Assembly: GCA_002633005.1 (NCBI GenBank)
Contig: NMRA01000169.1
Coordinates: forward strand, 85,679-149,678
DNA: 64,000 bases
Direction of reading: 5' to 3'
Origin: Phoronis australis
Lineage: Eukaryota > Phoronida > Phoronidae
Made by a program: the position numbers and the translations under genes. This document shows, in pieces, positions 45,046 to 57,599 of the stretch (within the stretch, counting starts at the first letter, position 1; every line of letters starts with the position of its first letter). The notes under the pieces were generated by a model. It was not told where the DNA came from. It saw only the letters and a list, made by a program, of their open reading frames with translations, and did not search any database.

Positions 45046-48000
45046 AACAGGGACAACAGATGCAACGACAAATTTTAAGAGTAGCTCCACGACTTCGTTG
45101 CCACGCCGAAATAGCAATTATTATTTTGCGTTTTCTTTATCTTTGAAGGATATTGAAATTGTAATTTGTATCTATTGTGCTAAATTAAGTTGTATTGATT
45201 TGAATTTGTGACCCTACGTAAAAATCAGCAGTATATTCTCTTTGAAAAGATTCTAATACAACATATCAACATAGAACTCTAGGCACGGAATGCCAACCCC
45301 TGTACATGGCCAATACGTTCCCGTGTTAAGGGTCACAGAACAGTTCTCATTGGCTTTTGCCTAGCAAAACACACACCAACGGACTTGTCACTTTTTTTCA
45401 CTCTGTCGAAAACCGTATGGAAAGAATGACATGTTTTGAATCATGTCACACCAAATGAGCACAGCAACTTTATCGTATCTTTTATTTTTTGGCCCTTTCA
45501 CCCGTACTAAAAAGCCAGACAGGCTTAGAAAAAAGGGGTTGAAACACAAAATTGGCACTTTTCACCCCAAAACCACCACTTCCCTGACGATGCACAACAT
45601 GAGCCAACATCATATTTTGAAAGCAAATGTCTTACAGATTACATAACTCTGTTCAAAAGTACTGTCAAGCAACTAAATGTTTTGAAATTCTGGCTTGCTT
45701 GAGCGCTACCTGAAATCGCAGTTGATTTCTCAGTCGCTACCCAGAAATGCAAAAATGCAACGGGGGCCGCCATATTGAAAAATAGAGCAGCTACAGCCAA
45801 GCAAGAGGTCCTTCTTCATTTCCAACATATTTACAAAAACCACATTCACTAAGCCTACGTGGAGCTCCTTCCTCGAAACTGTCCCTGAACTTGTCTTACC
45901 TCTAGAATTCTTGGCTGTGCCAATTGGCTGCGGCTGCAACCTAACTGTCTGTTCATTGTCAGCTTAGAGTTTGAAACTCAGATAGTTCACAGGACTGGCT
46001 GCAAGAGTTTACACTGTTAATTACCGGTTGTCTATTTGACCGAGTTTTAATCAGCTATGGAAGTTTTCCAAATGTCTGACATAATTGTGTTTTCATTAAC
46101 TGCTTCATTTTCATTTGGGAATTTTTGTTCATAATGGGATCATCTAGCGACACTCTTGAGGTACGGTTCCAGACAACCAGCGATTTCTCGGCACAATTAG
46201 TCAACAAGCTCGATAATTACACTACCCATTCTTGATACGCACCGATCGGTGGCCCTGGCTGGATGCCGGGAATAGTCTGGCCTCTGACGTCTTTTCAGCT
46301 TAAGTAATTGAGTGACTTTCGTCAAGATATCAAAATACATGCTAACAAAATATTTTGGGTGTCAAAATCGTGTTACAGAATTTTACTGAAAGAAGTGACA
46401 TTTGGTTTCTGAGTGTTTGTCCTGCAATTACATGTATGCATGAAAGTTTAGTTAATTCGATTTCTGATCAGTAATGTAACATGTTGTATTTACCTATAGC
46501 TGTGAATAAATTTTAAGAATAAAAAATTTCCCTTGTAATAAAATCCAATCCAATATTTTGTGTTACCGTCAGCGTACATTGTACTTTCCAAATGTCCCGC
46601 TCTTAAAGTTTTCCCGCCATCCAGTCACACTATCAAAATGTCCTAATTTTTGACACACTGTGAAATCGGCACATTATGATATGCAATCGCAACTTCACAC
46701 CTATTTTCTGTTCCACTAAAGAGAACAAAAAACTTGTTTTTGCGGCACCTGCAATTACCCATCCGACTAAAAAATCAAAACATGCCGTCGGGTGTTTCGT
46801 CTCGTGTTCAACAAAAAATGTCTCGACGTTTTTGAGTGCTGCGAAAAAATATTTCACCCTTGCGTTAAGGCATCGAACAAGATATCCCGCTTTTTACCCG
46901 GGTGGATGCCCCCTCTTTGCTATCCAGATGCTCCGTTTTTTCATTCTAGTCAAATGTTGACAACGATGCAACAGATGTTAAGAATAACATTGCCTCTTTC
47001 CTATGAATGCTGTTATTTTCCAGAGTCCACTTTCTTTCGTAAAACTGTGTTCCAGAGTCTCCTATTTGTGACTACATACACTGTATGCATTGGTATCGCT
47101 AAATATACTTTCTGGAAAAAGGAGTTTCCCTCTATGGAAAGTCATACGTTGTAACCACTGTATTGAGATATCCACAGTATATTTTAAAGATACACAATAG
47201 TTGTTTGTCCATATTTTATCTTTCAGAAAAGCCGGATAGAACAGTAGTTAGAGTAATTACTTTATCACGTTTTTTGTAAATTTCACTGCATTCTGAATTT
47301 TTACTGAAGAATCTAATTGCATGAAACCGCACCAAAGGTCCTTTTAATAAACAAAGATATATAAGTCTGACTTACTTCTTCACAACATCTGGGAGGTTCC
47401 CGTATTCTGAAACCTTTGTCTTAACCCGGTATCTACATGTATCTTTTGAATCATTGAAACAATTTCCATGCTCAGCTGGTCTCATCAGTCATTTATATAT
47501 CCTCTCTAATTAATTTCATCCTTACGTTATTATAACAACTTAAGTTCATCGATGTTACAATAGATAGTAAATTAGCCACAGAATAAAATGTAGTTGTTGA
47601 TCCATCCGGCAAAGTTCATTGTAAATCGAAATTGAATTTTGTCAGATGGACAATACCCAGAAAATTTAAAATCCTAGAACTTCGGAGGCATCACGACTCC
47701 TTCAAAGGAAAGATGGTACTGGGAGTCGTCATCTCTTGCTTTCTAACGAGATCTCGTCTAATTGCAAACTTCGCGAACACTTTGGAGCGAACTCCATTTT
47801 GCTTGTTCAATGAGATATTTAATGAACATAGCCTCACCTAATTATGAGTGCATTTAAAAATGGATTTTTGCACTGAGATCGCTGTACTAATTCCACTAAC
47901 GCTAGTCTTTTCACATGTTTATTATTCTATTAGCAATAAAAGAGTGACAACAACTTTGTAATTGGACTTTCTTTTTAGAGGGGTAGAAGGATAAACAGTA

Positions 48001-48904
48001 TGCGATAGCATTACGTTTTTGTGGTCATTTCTTTCGTACACTCAGAGTCGAAAAGTTTTCCCAGACAAAACTGGTCGAGACTACTAGCGGCACACTGCCT
48101 CCTTACCACGACTTCTCGAAGGCAAACCTCATGCTCGTAAATATACACGACTGCGCTCTCAAATTTCGTACAGTAAGACGGTGGGTGTATTTTCATACGT
48201 AGAGTCTATCTCTTTCTCTTTTAATAGCTGTTGTTGAAAGTCATCACTGCATCACGCAGCTTCCAATGCCTCGATCGCTTAAAGCTTCCGACAGCAATCC
48301 GACAAGACTGAGCCAGAAATTTGATTAGGTGTGCCTACAATCGGGTGAACATCATGAAGTTCAGTGTTGAAATTCCTCAGTCTGTACTATCAATCGCCTA
48401 GTGGCGGGAGTGCTGGTGCGGAATGTTTTTCCACTGCCCAGTATTTCTGTAAGGTCTAAGATATTGTAGTTATTATAAAATCTTGGTAGGGATGTATGTA
48501 GATTGCCTAGTACGTTCCTGCACTCAAGATGATCATGCAAGAAGACGGATTACCGAATTTGCGGCCTGTTGGCTAAATCGTAATCACGTAATGCGTGTGA
48601 GTGTAATATCAACATTTTCTTGTCTGACTGAAACCGTATAATTGATGCTAGTATTAGTCTTGATGTGTTTACATAAGGTAATGCGCATGATTTATAAATG
48701 CGGACATGTCGCTACGTTTCATTGGCAGTGCAAGGATTTGAAATGCGTGTGTGGGGACTCATTTTTTTCATACAACGTTCCTACAATGGATTTTGACACC
48801 TTTTAGACCGTGTATAATAAATTTGTGGCGCAAAATCTAGTTAAAAATGTTCTTATGTTGGGAAATATTTAACAATTTCGAATTGTAAAGAAAAATTAAT
48901 TATT

Positions 48905-49205
48905 TTTTGGTTTCCCGCCAAGTGATATCATCAATGGCAGACGTCGATCAGTTGCAATGACGGATGGTAGTTACTCTTTAGTGATCGAGCTAGACTAGTA
49001 TTATGAAGACAGGCATGGAGATTTGGTGGTGAAGAAGACACTCGGGTGAAACAGGAAATGAATTAGCCTCGCCGTATCGGCAGACTTTGCGTGTTAAAAG
49101 CGTACGAACTCGACTCTCCCGTACCGGCGTCTTCGGCGAGTGAAACCGAGTCGGAGCATACTCAGTCTGCGGACAGTCCTTATTTCAGAGCAGTAATTAA
49201 AGAGC
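48905..49205 (+). repeat. Relic repeat related to 18774-19040
   Basis: The block starting ggtttcccgccaagtgat and continuing atggcagacg...cagttgcaatgacg parallels ggtttcccgccaaatgat at 18774 followed by gtggaagacgg...cgcttgacaatga. Both run into sequence with Ser/Glu-rich short frames. Probably two old copies of one transposon. Confidence 0.4.
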
Positions 49206-52200
49206 CTATTTTGAATCCCAATTTAATTGTAATGTTCTAACCACTTTATTGTCGAGTAATGTTTGTCACAAACTGTAAATCTAACCGAAGTTTTTTTTAC
49301 CCGGACTGTCGAAGACCAGTCGCGAATTGCGGACACTGACTTCATTTATTCGAATGCTGAGTGCGTTTGTCAGGAACAGTCATATCCAGTTATGTAAACT
49401 GGATTTTATTTATGGTAAATGATGCTCGTTTCTGTCTGATATGTACCAAAATTATGAAAGCTTTCTACGGTTGTGATTCGTCGATTATTTTGGTCCAGTG
49501 TTTACTTCCAGAATCTTTGTCGGCTATTGTCATGATCTCAAACTACAATGTATTTGCGTGGGATCTACGTTCCAAATCCTACTATTGGGAATTGAACGTA
49601 TATGTGAATATCATGCATTCCCACAAAACCTTGGATAAGGATGAAGTGATGGAAACTTATTGCGATCACATTCATTATCTCAGTCACAATTTGATACTGA
49701 CGCTCATAAGCAATGTGTGCCTGACATCTAAGTTCCCAGCAATGGTACAAAATACTCTTTTTCTCCATCAAATGCATTTAAACGTTGGAGAAACCATCGT
49801 AAAATCCCGTTTCAGCGACAGATCGAAGCAAGAATCTTCGAAATGGACTGAGCACAGCATGTCCCGTGAACGAACTTTTCGCTTGCTCCACCGTGTACAG
49901 TCCGACGCACGAACCTGTGCCAATTCTGGGCGATATAAGGGTCTTTCAAAAAATTACCAAAAATGGAAATATTGTCTGTGCGATTGCTGTATCCTCCGTA
50001 CATACAACTTTTCATGATAGTCAGTGGAACTCAGTTTTCGATACCACTTCCGCTCGCGGCTGGTGTGGAACAACGCCATGGTGGAGACAAGATCCACTGA
50101 TCACGTCACAAAAAAATTTTAAAAATCTAATTTTTGCGCTTTATTTCTTGATTTAAATTACACAAATTGCACAAGAAATATTTAAAATATCATACAAAAA
50201 TATCATACCAAAATATCATACCAAAATTGTTGGTAAGCTAATTCAGTTATACACGTAGGGAATTTCATTACATGTGAAATAATAATATCTGTTCACCTAT
50301 TGTACCATCTACGTTCTGATCATGTTATCATTTTCTGAAACGCTCTGTTCTGCTTGAAAGCCAGTCTATCAACAATGCTTTCGATTCTTTCGGGAAGATT
50401 TTGTGCACAACATTCTTAATATAAACAAAAGAATCATTGTAAAGCAACCATAAAGCGTCATTGTCGTCAGATGGCCACAATATTGTTTCTTAATTTTGTC
50501 ACTGCGCTCATGTCGGAGACCTTATGGAAAGTAGCAAAAAGTAAGCCGCTTGTTCCATAAACTTGAGACCGTTCCTACGATTGAAAGCACTTTTAACTAT
50601 TAGTAATGAAGGGTTTTAAACTTTAAGTCGATGATTTAAACCTCAACTAAATAGTTCATCATTATCGTACTGGGTACCGGTATAATACGCAATTGTTTTC
50701 GTAAGTTCCACACCTAGTTTCTATCAATTTCTTTACCGTGCAATGTCTCTTTTCATTATCTAAATAGCGTAACTAGGTCCAGGCTCTGACAAAAAGATCT
50801 AGTTTTATTCGTCACCTCTACCAGGCAAAACACTAATCATTTCCATGTTTGTGGCGCACATGTACATGTACATAGGCTGCATCTAAGTCATACATACAGT
50901 AATACCAGAACTAGATGGTAATCCACACATTCTTTGGCTAGAGTATCACAAATGTTAAGTGTTTAACTAAATAAAGTATTTTTCTTAAATTGTTAGTGTC
51001 TGAACGATATGACAAGCCGCCTTTCAATGTAGTGACCCGGCATAAATGCAAACCGCCAAAACGTCCAGTGTTTTCAATTACTATGTTGGATGTTAAAATA
51101 TTCAACAAAATCAATCTTTCAGTGCTTAATTTCCTCACAGAACTGTGTAAACAAACAGCCTAATGAAGTCGTTTACATCGATTTTCAACCAATCCTGCGA
51201 ACGTGAATGAAGACCTCTTTCTCATGTGTTAATAAGGATAGTGCATCGGTAGCGAGAGCTACAGTGTGCCAGTCGCTTAGGACCTTGACTTCGTTATTGG
51301 CAAGTAACATTGGATTGGTACTGCATGTTGTAGGAAATTAAACCATGTTTCGCTCACTAACAGGTACGAACTGGTCTGGTGAAAAATTATCTTATATTTC
51401 AAGTACAAAGTTGTTGTTTCACTGTTAACGACCTTCGGGAGCGCTTCTCAGTTAGCGCGTACAATGTATTTTTATAATGGACCCTAAAACACGTGCGTGT
51501 AGGTTCACAAACACTTTAATGTTGTCTGGGACTATAAAGATGTCCAAATTCGGAACATCATACCTCATAACTGGCTCGCCGTATGTCTTTGAAACTTTCA
51601 GATACAGTGCAAATTGTTCTCTAAACAAATTACTCCACATGTGTCATTAAACTTGAGAAAAATCCGTTTCATGCAACACCCTTTCAAAGTTGGATTCTGA
51701 ATATGGTTGCTTCTCAGAAGGTGTCAAGTTCAACGTTGATCTTCCTGAAGTATTGCTATTGTGGGCACTTCATATAATAAAAGCAAAACATATGTAATTG
51801 GTGGTTGAACTATAATTTTACATGTTTTACTTATCTGAACAGATGTGAGGGAGGAATTCGACTTTGGGACGACGATCAAATCTTTGCCGAAGTCAAATTC
51901 GCTCATTGGGTTCTACAACTTATTTCAGAAGTGGCAACTGTGAATGCTTCTTACCGATTAGGATAAAAATAGCCATTCATGGGCCTTAGCACCTGGACTT
52001 CTTTGACCGGCTGTTCGGCAATTAGGGAACAGATATGGTGTCAGCCACAACGGCTGCATGCTCGTGGTAACATTCTTTCCCGACCAAATTAGACACTGCG
52101 TACTGGCTATGAAAAGTAAAGCCGTTATGAAATATGAACTTATTCATTCCATAAAAAAGGCAAAAACCCGCTGTTCCTTTAATGATGTGTACCAATCTAG

Positions 52201-53204
52201 TGAAACCAGCCTGAGTAACACAATGAGGTGACTTGACTTCTACACACCATCGCACGATAAAGCATTTACAGGGCTCGACGCTTAGCAGAACGTCAACTCG
52301 CCACATGGAACCAGGCAAAATTACCACATTGAAGTCGCCCATACAACTTCGTTGGCAAGAGCCGCAAAAGTAAACAAGATAACCGAAAGGGACAACATTT
52401 GAACTCAGCACATTTCCGCGGAGATTGTCCAAACAGAATTTTTTGCTCGAACTTAAAGTTAGTGTCTGATTTTGGGCAAAATGTCCGGCGCAGGCTCAAA
52501 CTCCTGAGACAGGCGAACGCGATTGCTCCTCTTCCGATATTTGCCGAACGATTCCGGTTGTTGAGTGCGAGCTCAGACGTAGTTTGGCGACTTCAAGTAC
52601 GTGGCGACCTGGGTTTTTAAAAGCCATCATGAAGGCAATTGAAATCATATTGCTGTACTCACCCACAGTTGAATAACCACGTGAATCGAACTGTTGGAAG
52701 TGGACGAATTCCAAGCCTCAAAGTCGCACAATTAGTTGTCTAAACGACACCAGCATAGTACTTAGCGACACGTTAAAACGTTAATAGAAAACTTGTCAAT
52801 ATTTTCTTTACACGTCGGTTAGCTGCCAGTGGAGTTTAATGAATAGAATTATCAATGTACTTTCTAGAGTGAAATCCATTTGGATATTAATATTGTATAC
52901 CGGTACTTCAATCGCTTAATTATCCGTTGTTGAATCAGCGACCAATAATTAGCCACTGAAGATTTTACGGTAATTTTTCAAAATTAAAGCACACTGCAGG
53001 TATTCCCCCGGGGTTACCCTTCTTGTACAAAATCAAACTGAGTGTTTATCATGAAGTGAGGACGCCTTTTCTTTCACATTTAATTGCCACGGCTTCTGAA
53101 AATGACCTAGCTTACTAATGAAAGCATATCTTGACACGAATTCGAACATCTAGGTTGTTACGGTCATCTATATATGTTTGTACTTGAAGTTACACTCAAT
53201 TTAT

Positions 53205-53450
53205 ACTCTACAGCTAGTCTGCAACGTCAGCTCGCATTCAATGTACATGTACCCTGTACATTACACTGTAGCGGCAGCGCGCAGTCAATTTAAGCTGCAC
53301 TATTATAGTGCAGCGTCCGTCCTCAGTCAAACTACATGTACGTTGTACGGTTGGCTGTAGCGTCAGTCAGCAGTCAACATAAACAGTCAACATACACGGT
53401 GCTGCTAGATTGCAGCGGCAGTCTGCAATTGCATGTACTTAACTAACTGC
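53205..53450. repeat. Degenerate tandem array with AGCGGCAG...CAGTCAA blocks
   Basis: Related blocks recur at about 53208, 53271, 53303, 53347 and 53415, each combining a TGTAGCGGCAG/GTGCAGCGTC-like word, CAGTCAA or CAGTCTGCAA and a nearby ACATGTAC. Spacing varies (about 30-70 bases). Confidence 0.45.
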
Positions 53451-54520
53451 CAATTTGCACTGTACGGCTAGACTTTACCCGAGTAATACTAAATGTACCT
53501 CTGTTTTGCACGTGCTTTAGCACATACAAATGAGCACCGTTCTACTGTGGAAATAACTACTAAAGCACGTTATGAGTAGCAACAGTCTTCTTGCCTTCGA
53601 CTCTGCTGTTCATAAGTAGGCCTACATGTTTGATAACTGTACCTGTTCGTGGTGGGTCGTTACAAATTATTACTGTTTGAGTAAGTAACAAGTACGATGC
53701 GAATTATTTTCATTGTCTTTAGTAATACGTGAAATAAAGTTTTTGAGTACAGTTCCCCTTTTAATTGTTGTGGTCCATATTATCTACCTAAATTTTCCCA
53801 CATTGTATTCTTTTCATTTTGTGCGTATTTGCAGGACCTCGCAGAACACTAATGGACTTCTTTTGCTACTTGTACAGTAGTTTTCAAAATAACCTTAATG
53901 ACTTACTTCGCCGACTAACATCTGCCAGATTCTGCCAACTTTGGTTGAAGTTCTTTGTAGAACTATTTCGCAGTTAAGTCAATTTGTCGCATCAAAAGGC
54001 CATTTTTGTCAAAATTTAGCAAAAATATGGGGTGACCTTGTTTGTTCAAGACACGTTGACGCAATTTCACCAAAGTGCTCGGAACAACGCCTGAATTTCA
54101 ACGTAGCAAGAGTCTAAAACATGCACAGGTGAATACTGACATATCCATATTCACATCCAACGTTTCAGTTTATTACAAACAAAAAATCTTCAGGGAGAAG
54201 TAGTACGACCTCATCAAATCAAGCAAATAAACGGGATAAACTACATGTACTTGCAACATATTCCACGCCTTTACACAAATCAAAACACAGTATAATCCTT
54301 TATACGATCACACTGCTCCGGATCACGTCGATCGAAATGCATAGTATGAGGAAAATGCTGTGAACAGTTTGATTTTGAGTACAAAAATATTAGTAGTGAT
54401 CCCTTTGTACACGTACGATTCTAGGGTTGGAGAGGATGATTCAAGGGTTATGACTTATGATTCGAAACTCATGTCTATAATTCTTCGGTACCTTTGTATA
54501 CATAATCACATTTGACTCAC

Positions 54521-54532
54521 TTTTGTTTCAGA
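54521..54532 (+). promoter_or_regulatory. Candidate 3' splice site before channel gene 2
   Basis: CTTTTGTTTCAG precedes the coding region by about 100 bases. It would place the ATG at 54512 in an intron, supporting the downstream start at 54632. Confidence 0.45.
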
Positions 54533-54631
54533 CGTAGCCAGGTTTTCCGGTACTATTTAGGAGTGTCGAAAAACAATAATTATTCCTGCACCGTCTACAT
54601 GACAGATACGACTATCAAACAAGGTCTCGCT

Positions 54632-56671
54632 ATGTTCCGCATCCGTAATTTTGCTGTAAGTTCTGTTGGTCCAGTAGAAGCGACGTCTACTTCTAGTTTC
54701 GATGTAGAAATTGGAGAAAACCAGGCCGAACTCGTATCCGTTACATCAAGGGCAAAATCTATCGAAAGTGATACATGGCAGTTAAACGAAAGGAAAGGAA
54801 CTATCAAACAAGGTTCTGGTTTTCTTAGCTTTGACAGGTTCGGCTACTGGGCCAGGGCTATAGCGCAAGGAAATGTTGAAAAGATTCGCAATATTCTAGC
54901 TAGTTGTAAGACGTCAACAGAGCGACACCTGTTGGTCAATGGTCGATTTGTCTACTATGACGCAAAGGAGGCACGACAAGCGTTTGGACATTACGTTTTA
55001 CCGAAATTCGTCGACGAATATATCGCCAAAGAAATGAAGTTAACCGGTAAAAAGTGCGTTCGAGGTTTCCATCCTGTACATATCGCCGCTGTGGGTTGTC
55101 ACAAAAATGTACTTATGGAACTTTTGAGGGAAGGAGCGGACTTGAAATGCCAAGGAATGTTAGGTTGGAATATTGTACACTGTCTTGCATTCAAGATGGA
55201 CCGAAAATGTCACAAAAGGTGTGAACTGTATCAAGAAATTTCCAAGCACCTGCTTAATCAAAAACATGGGTTAGCTAGCTTACGAGAAATGCTCTTTCAT
55301 GAAGATTTTTTCGGTTGTCGTCCTCTTGAACTATCTGTGAAAATGTCTGCTTTTGATTTCGCTCAAGCCCTTATGAACACAGAGCATGTTTACAGATTCA
55401 CGAAATCTGCCAACGAGTTCCACGACTTTGCGTTATTTGACGTCACAGATTACACATTGTCTGGTGACAGGCTGTACAAAAACCCCTTTCTGTTGCTACA
55501 CCACGCCCGCTATTCACACATAGAAGAGGTGGACGAGGGGAAGTTCCTCAAATCGCCGTTGATGAAGTGGGCCTGTTGTCTTCGGCAGCAGTACGCTCCA
55601 CTGGCGATAATGTGGATGGTGACAAGAACAGTCTATACGGTATTATTCATCATATTCATGCAAGATTTTCTCGTTCGAAGTCTGCATAGTATTCGAATCA
55701 ATCTTGACTTCAACAGTAAGGTGCGGAAAATGAACATGACAATGCAGGAGAACTATTCAGCTCTCTCCCACAAGATAGACTGTGACGAGAAGAGCTTCAA
55801 ATACCTGACGAAGCGCGATGTCGTCATCATCTTACGCATTCTGTTATACTCTAGGCTGTTCGCCAGCCTCTTGACTGTGGTAGGAGAAGTTGCATTGCGG
55901 CTTAAGCACGACCGATTTTTGACCTATCCTTTTGCTCGATCACGTGGAGATCATGTGATAAACTACTCATTTTACGTCTTGTGCGACTATTGCCACACAG
56001 TGTTTGCTATAGCAGGTTTTGAGATTGTAATGTTCCACCAGCATGATTTAACGTATTCAGACATTTTGCGAACTTTTGTCTATTTCTGCATCGCTGTCGC
56101 AAGTACATGTAACGTGTGGTCTTTGTTGTTTTTCGTCAAGCAACTTCCCAAAGTCGGCTACTTTGTGATTATCTTCCAAGAAATGATGACAAGTCTAGTT
56201 CATTTCAGCATAATCTATTTTTTAATCCTGGTCTCTTTCTCCGTGACGTTTTACGCCTTACTCGGTAGCCAGTGTTTGCGTTCAGAATTCCACTCTATGG
56301 GATCGGCCATGTACACCACTTTCATTGTCATGCTCAATATGGTTACAATGGTGAGTCCTGGAAGTGACGTCAGTGAGCCTGAAGTTTTGATTGTCATTGT
56401 ACTGCACCTTGTGTATGTCTTGGTAGTGGCCATTTTACTTCTGAATTTTCTAATAGCTGTTATGTCAAGTACTGTTCTGAAAGTGGCCGACAGAAAAGCG
56501 ACGGTAAACGAGTTTCATAGAGTCTCCATTGCGACTTTGATTGAATTCAGGTTTGGGTATATTTTTAAGTATCTTCTTCCGCGTACTAAAGGTTTTATAT
56601 TCGAAAATGGTCGAGCATACGTTCCATGTGTAGTAAATCGTGCTGACGATGGCGAAGTAGAAGAGAGCTGA
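54632..56671 (+). CDS. TRP-like ankyrin six-transmembrane cation channel, copy 2
   Basis: 679 residues from the chosen start (MFRIRNFAVSSVGPVEATS), which aligns with the start of copy 1 (MFHTPVLSRSVGPQEVTS) and makes the two almost equal in length. The frame is open back to ATGs at 54512 and 54599, but the 54512 one lies before a candidate acceptor (TTTGTTTCAG ending at 54532). Layout as in copy 1: ankyrin region (GFHPVHIAAVGCHKNVLMEL), S1 near RTVYTVLFIIFMQDFLV, S4-S5 linker KVGYFVIIFQEMM, S5 FSIIYFLILVSFSVTFYALL, pore region, S6 LLLNFLIAVMSSTVLKVADR. The tail ends RADDGEVEES, shorter and more acidic, with no insertion. A cation channel role is inferred from family; stimulus unknown. It is the tandem paralogue of the gene ending at 44930, and both coding regions lack introns. 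Confidence 0.9.
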   Translation: MFRIRNFAVSSVGPVEATSTSSFDVEIGENQAELVSVTSRAKSIESDTWQLNERKGTIKQGSGFLSFDRFGYWARAIAQGNVEKIRNILASCKTSTERHLLVNGRFVYYDAKEARQAFGHYVLPKFVDEYIAKEMKLTGKKCVRGFHPVHIAAVGCHKNVLMELLREGADLKCQGMLGWNIVHCLAFKMDRKCHKRCELYQEISKHLLNQKHGLASLREMLFHEDFFGCRPLELSVKMSAFDFAQALMNTEHVYRFTKSANEFHDFALFDVTDYTLSGDRLYKNPFLLLHHARYSHIEEVDEGKFLKSPLMKWACCLRQQYAPLAIMWMVTRTVYTVLFIIFMQDFLVRSLHSIRINLDFNSKVRKMNMTMQENYSALSHKIDCDEKSFKYLTKRDVVIILRILLYSRLFASLLTVVGEVALRLKHDRFLTYPFARSRGDHVINYSFYVLCDYCHTVFAIAGFEIVMFHQHDLTYSDILRTFVYFCIAVASTCNVWSLLFFVKQLPKVGYFVIIFQEMMTSLVHFSIIYFLILVSFSVTFYALLGSQCLRSEFHSMGSAMYTTFIVMLNMVTMVSPGSDVSEPEVLIVIVLHLVYVLVVAILLLNFLIAVMSSTVLKVADRKATVNEFHRVSIATLIEFRFGYIFKYLLPRTKGFIFENGRAYVPCVVNRADDGEVEES

Positions 56672-57009
56672 GCAGAAATTCGACGTTCACAGCTTTTCCC
56701 TGTGGCCAGGATAGTTGTGGTTGTAGTAAAGATTTAATTGCTCGGGTTCTTTTGCAATACCTCGAGTAGTTTCATAGACTCAAATTACCTCTCGGGGGTC
56801 TTTCATATCTTTGCGAATTGTAATCCCACATAACCAAAAAGGATTTGGACAAACGACGGCTGAAATTATGGCTTTAGCCGAGCTATGCGCATAAATTGTA
56901 CGTAACGACATTTTTCATCCCAGTCTCAATGCCTCTTGATACACTGTTAACTCTGTTTATACATTTAGTTAAGCACAAAAAACAACCTACAATAGACAAA
57001 GGACAAACA

Positions 57010-57090
57010 ACAACAACACACACACACGCACAAATACACATACACGCACACACACCAACACACACACACACACACACACACTGCACTCAC
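57010..57090. repeat. (CA)n microsatellite
   Basis: Imperfect then near-perfect acacac run; frames across it are spurious. A second CA-rich patch lies at about 57850-57900. Confidence 0.9.
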
Positions 57091-57194
57091 GCACGCGTAT
57101 TTCAAGACCTGCAAACATAGTTAAAACATGCGCGTACTCAAAAATACAAGAGCCACAGAAGACCACCTATTGTGTTAAATTTTTCGTACTCACA

Positions 57195-57490
57195 ATTTCT
57201 GAAATAGATCCTTTTCCATTAGAATATACTTAAACACCCCATTCTTGAACATTTCAATTGAGGGAGAAGCATTTCTAAATTTTTGGCGGTAGATGTGTAA
57301 ATTAAATTTATCCGAGTTGTGTAATTTGTCAAAGAAAACGTCTGTAGATGAGAGATCAAGTAAAGGTTGGATTTTAGCAAATAATCAATGACTGATTGCA
57401 GACCAGAAATTATTGGTGACAAACAATACCAGTAGGGATGGGTCATATTTTTCTCCTTTTTACAAATGGTACAGAAATTTGATAGCTTGA
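57195..57490 (-). mobile_element. LINE relic, zf-RVT C-terminal end
   Basis: The minus strand reads NFCTICKKEK, then after a frame change NNFWSAISHWL, then DKFNLHIYRQKFRN and MFKNGVFKYILMEKDLF. The C-x-x-C-K and the K-F-x-x-x-I-Y-R-Q-K motif parallel the LINE at 33805 (CTFCKTEPE, KFHLYKQRLKGK). Frameshifted and short; an old copy. Confidence 0.5.
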
Positions 57491-57599
57491 CAGCAACTTA
57501 GACAATACATATATTTGGGGAATTGTTAACTCATGTGGTATCGCAGGAGAATTCCGGTATGTTCGGCAGCATTCTTTTTTGAAAATCCCGTAATTTGCT

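Larger units (their letters stand above)
45080..54530. other. Intergenic stretch between the two channel genes
   Basis: About 9.4 kb. The largest open frame, plus strand 49361-50017 (218 residues, cysteine-rich), has no recognised domain and no splice context, and is not called. A minus-strand set of frames at 52022-52714 is likewise unassigned. A relic repeat lies at 48911-49200 and a degenerate tandem array at about 53200-53450. A 5' UTR exon of channel gene 2 may be here. Confidence 0.4.

Noticed and set aside
49361-50017. 218-residue plus-strand frame, cysteine-rich
   Set aside because: No recognisable domain, no splice context and no paralogue in the window; may be chance or an old repeat. 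Worth a homology search but not called.
52022-52714. Overlapping minus-strand frames of 68-136 residues
   Set aside because: Frames change repeatedly and nothing is recognisable; cannot be supported as a gene.
54512-54631. Upstream start for channel gene 2 (719-residue version)
   Set aside because: The ATG precedes a candidate acceptor at 54532, and the extra 40 residues have no counterpart in copy 1.
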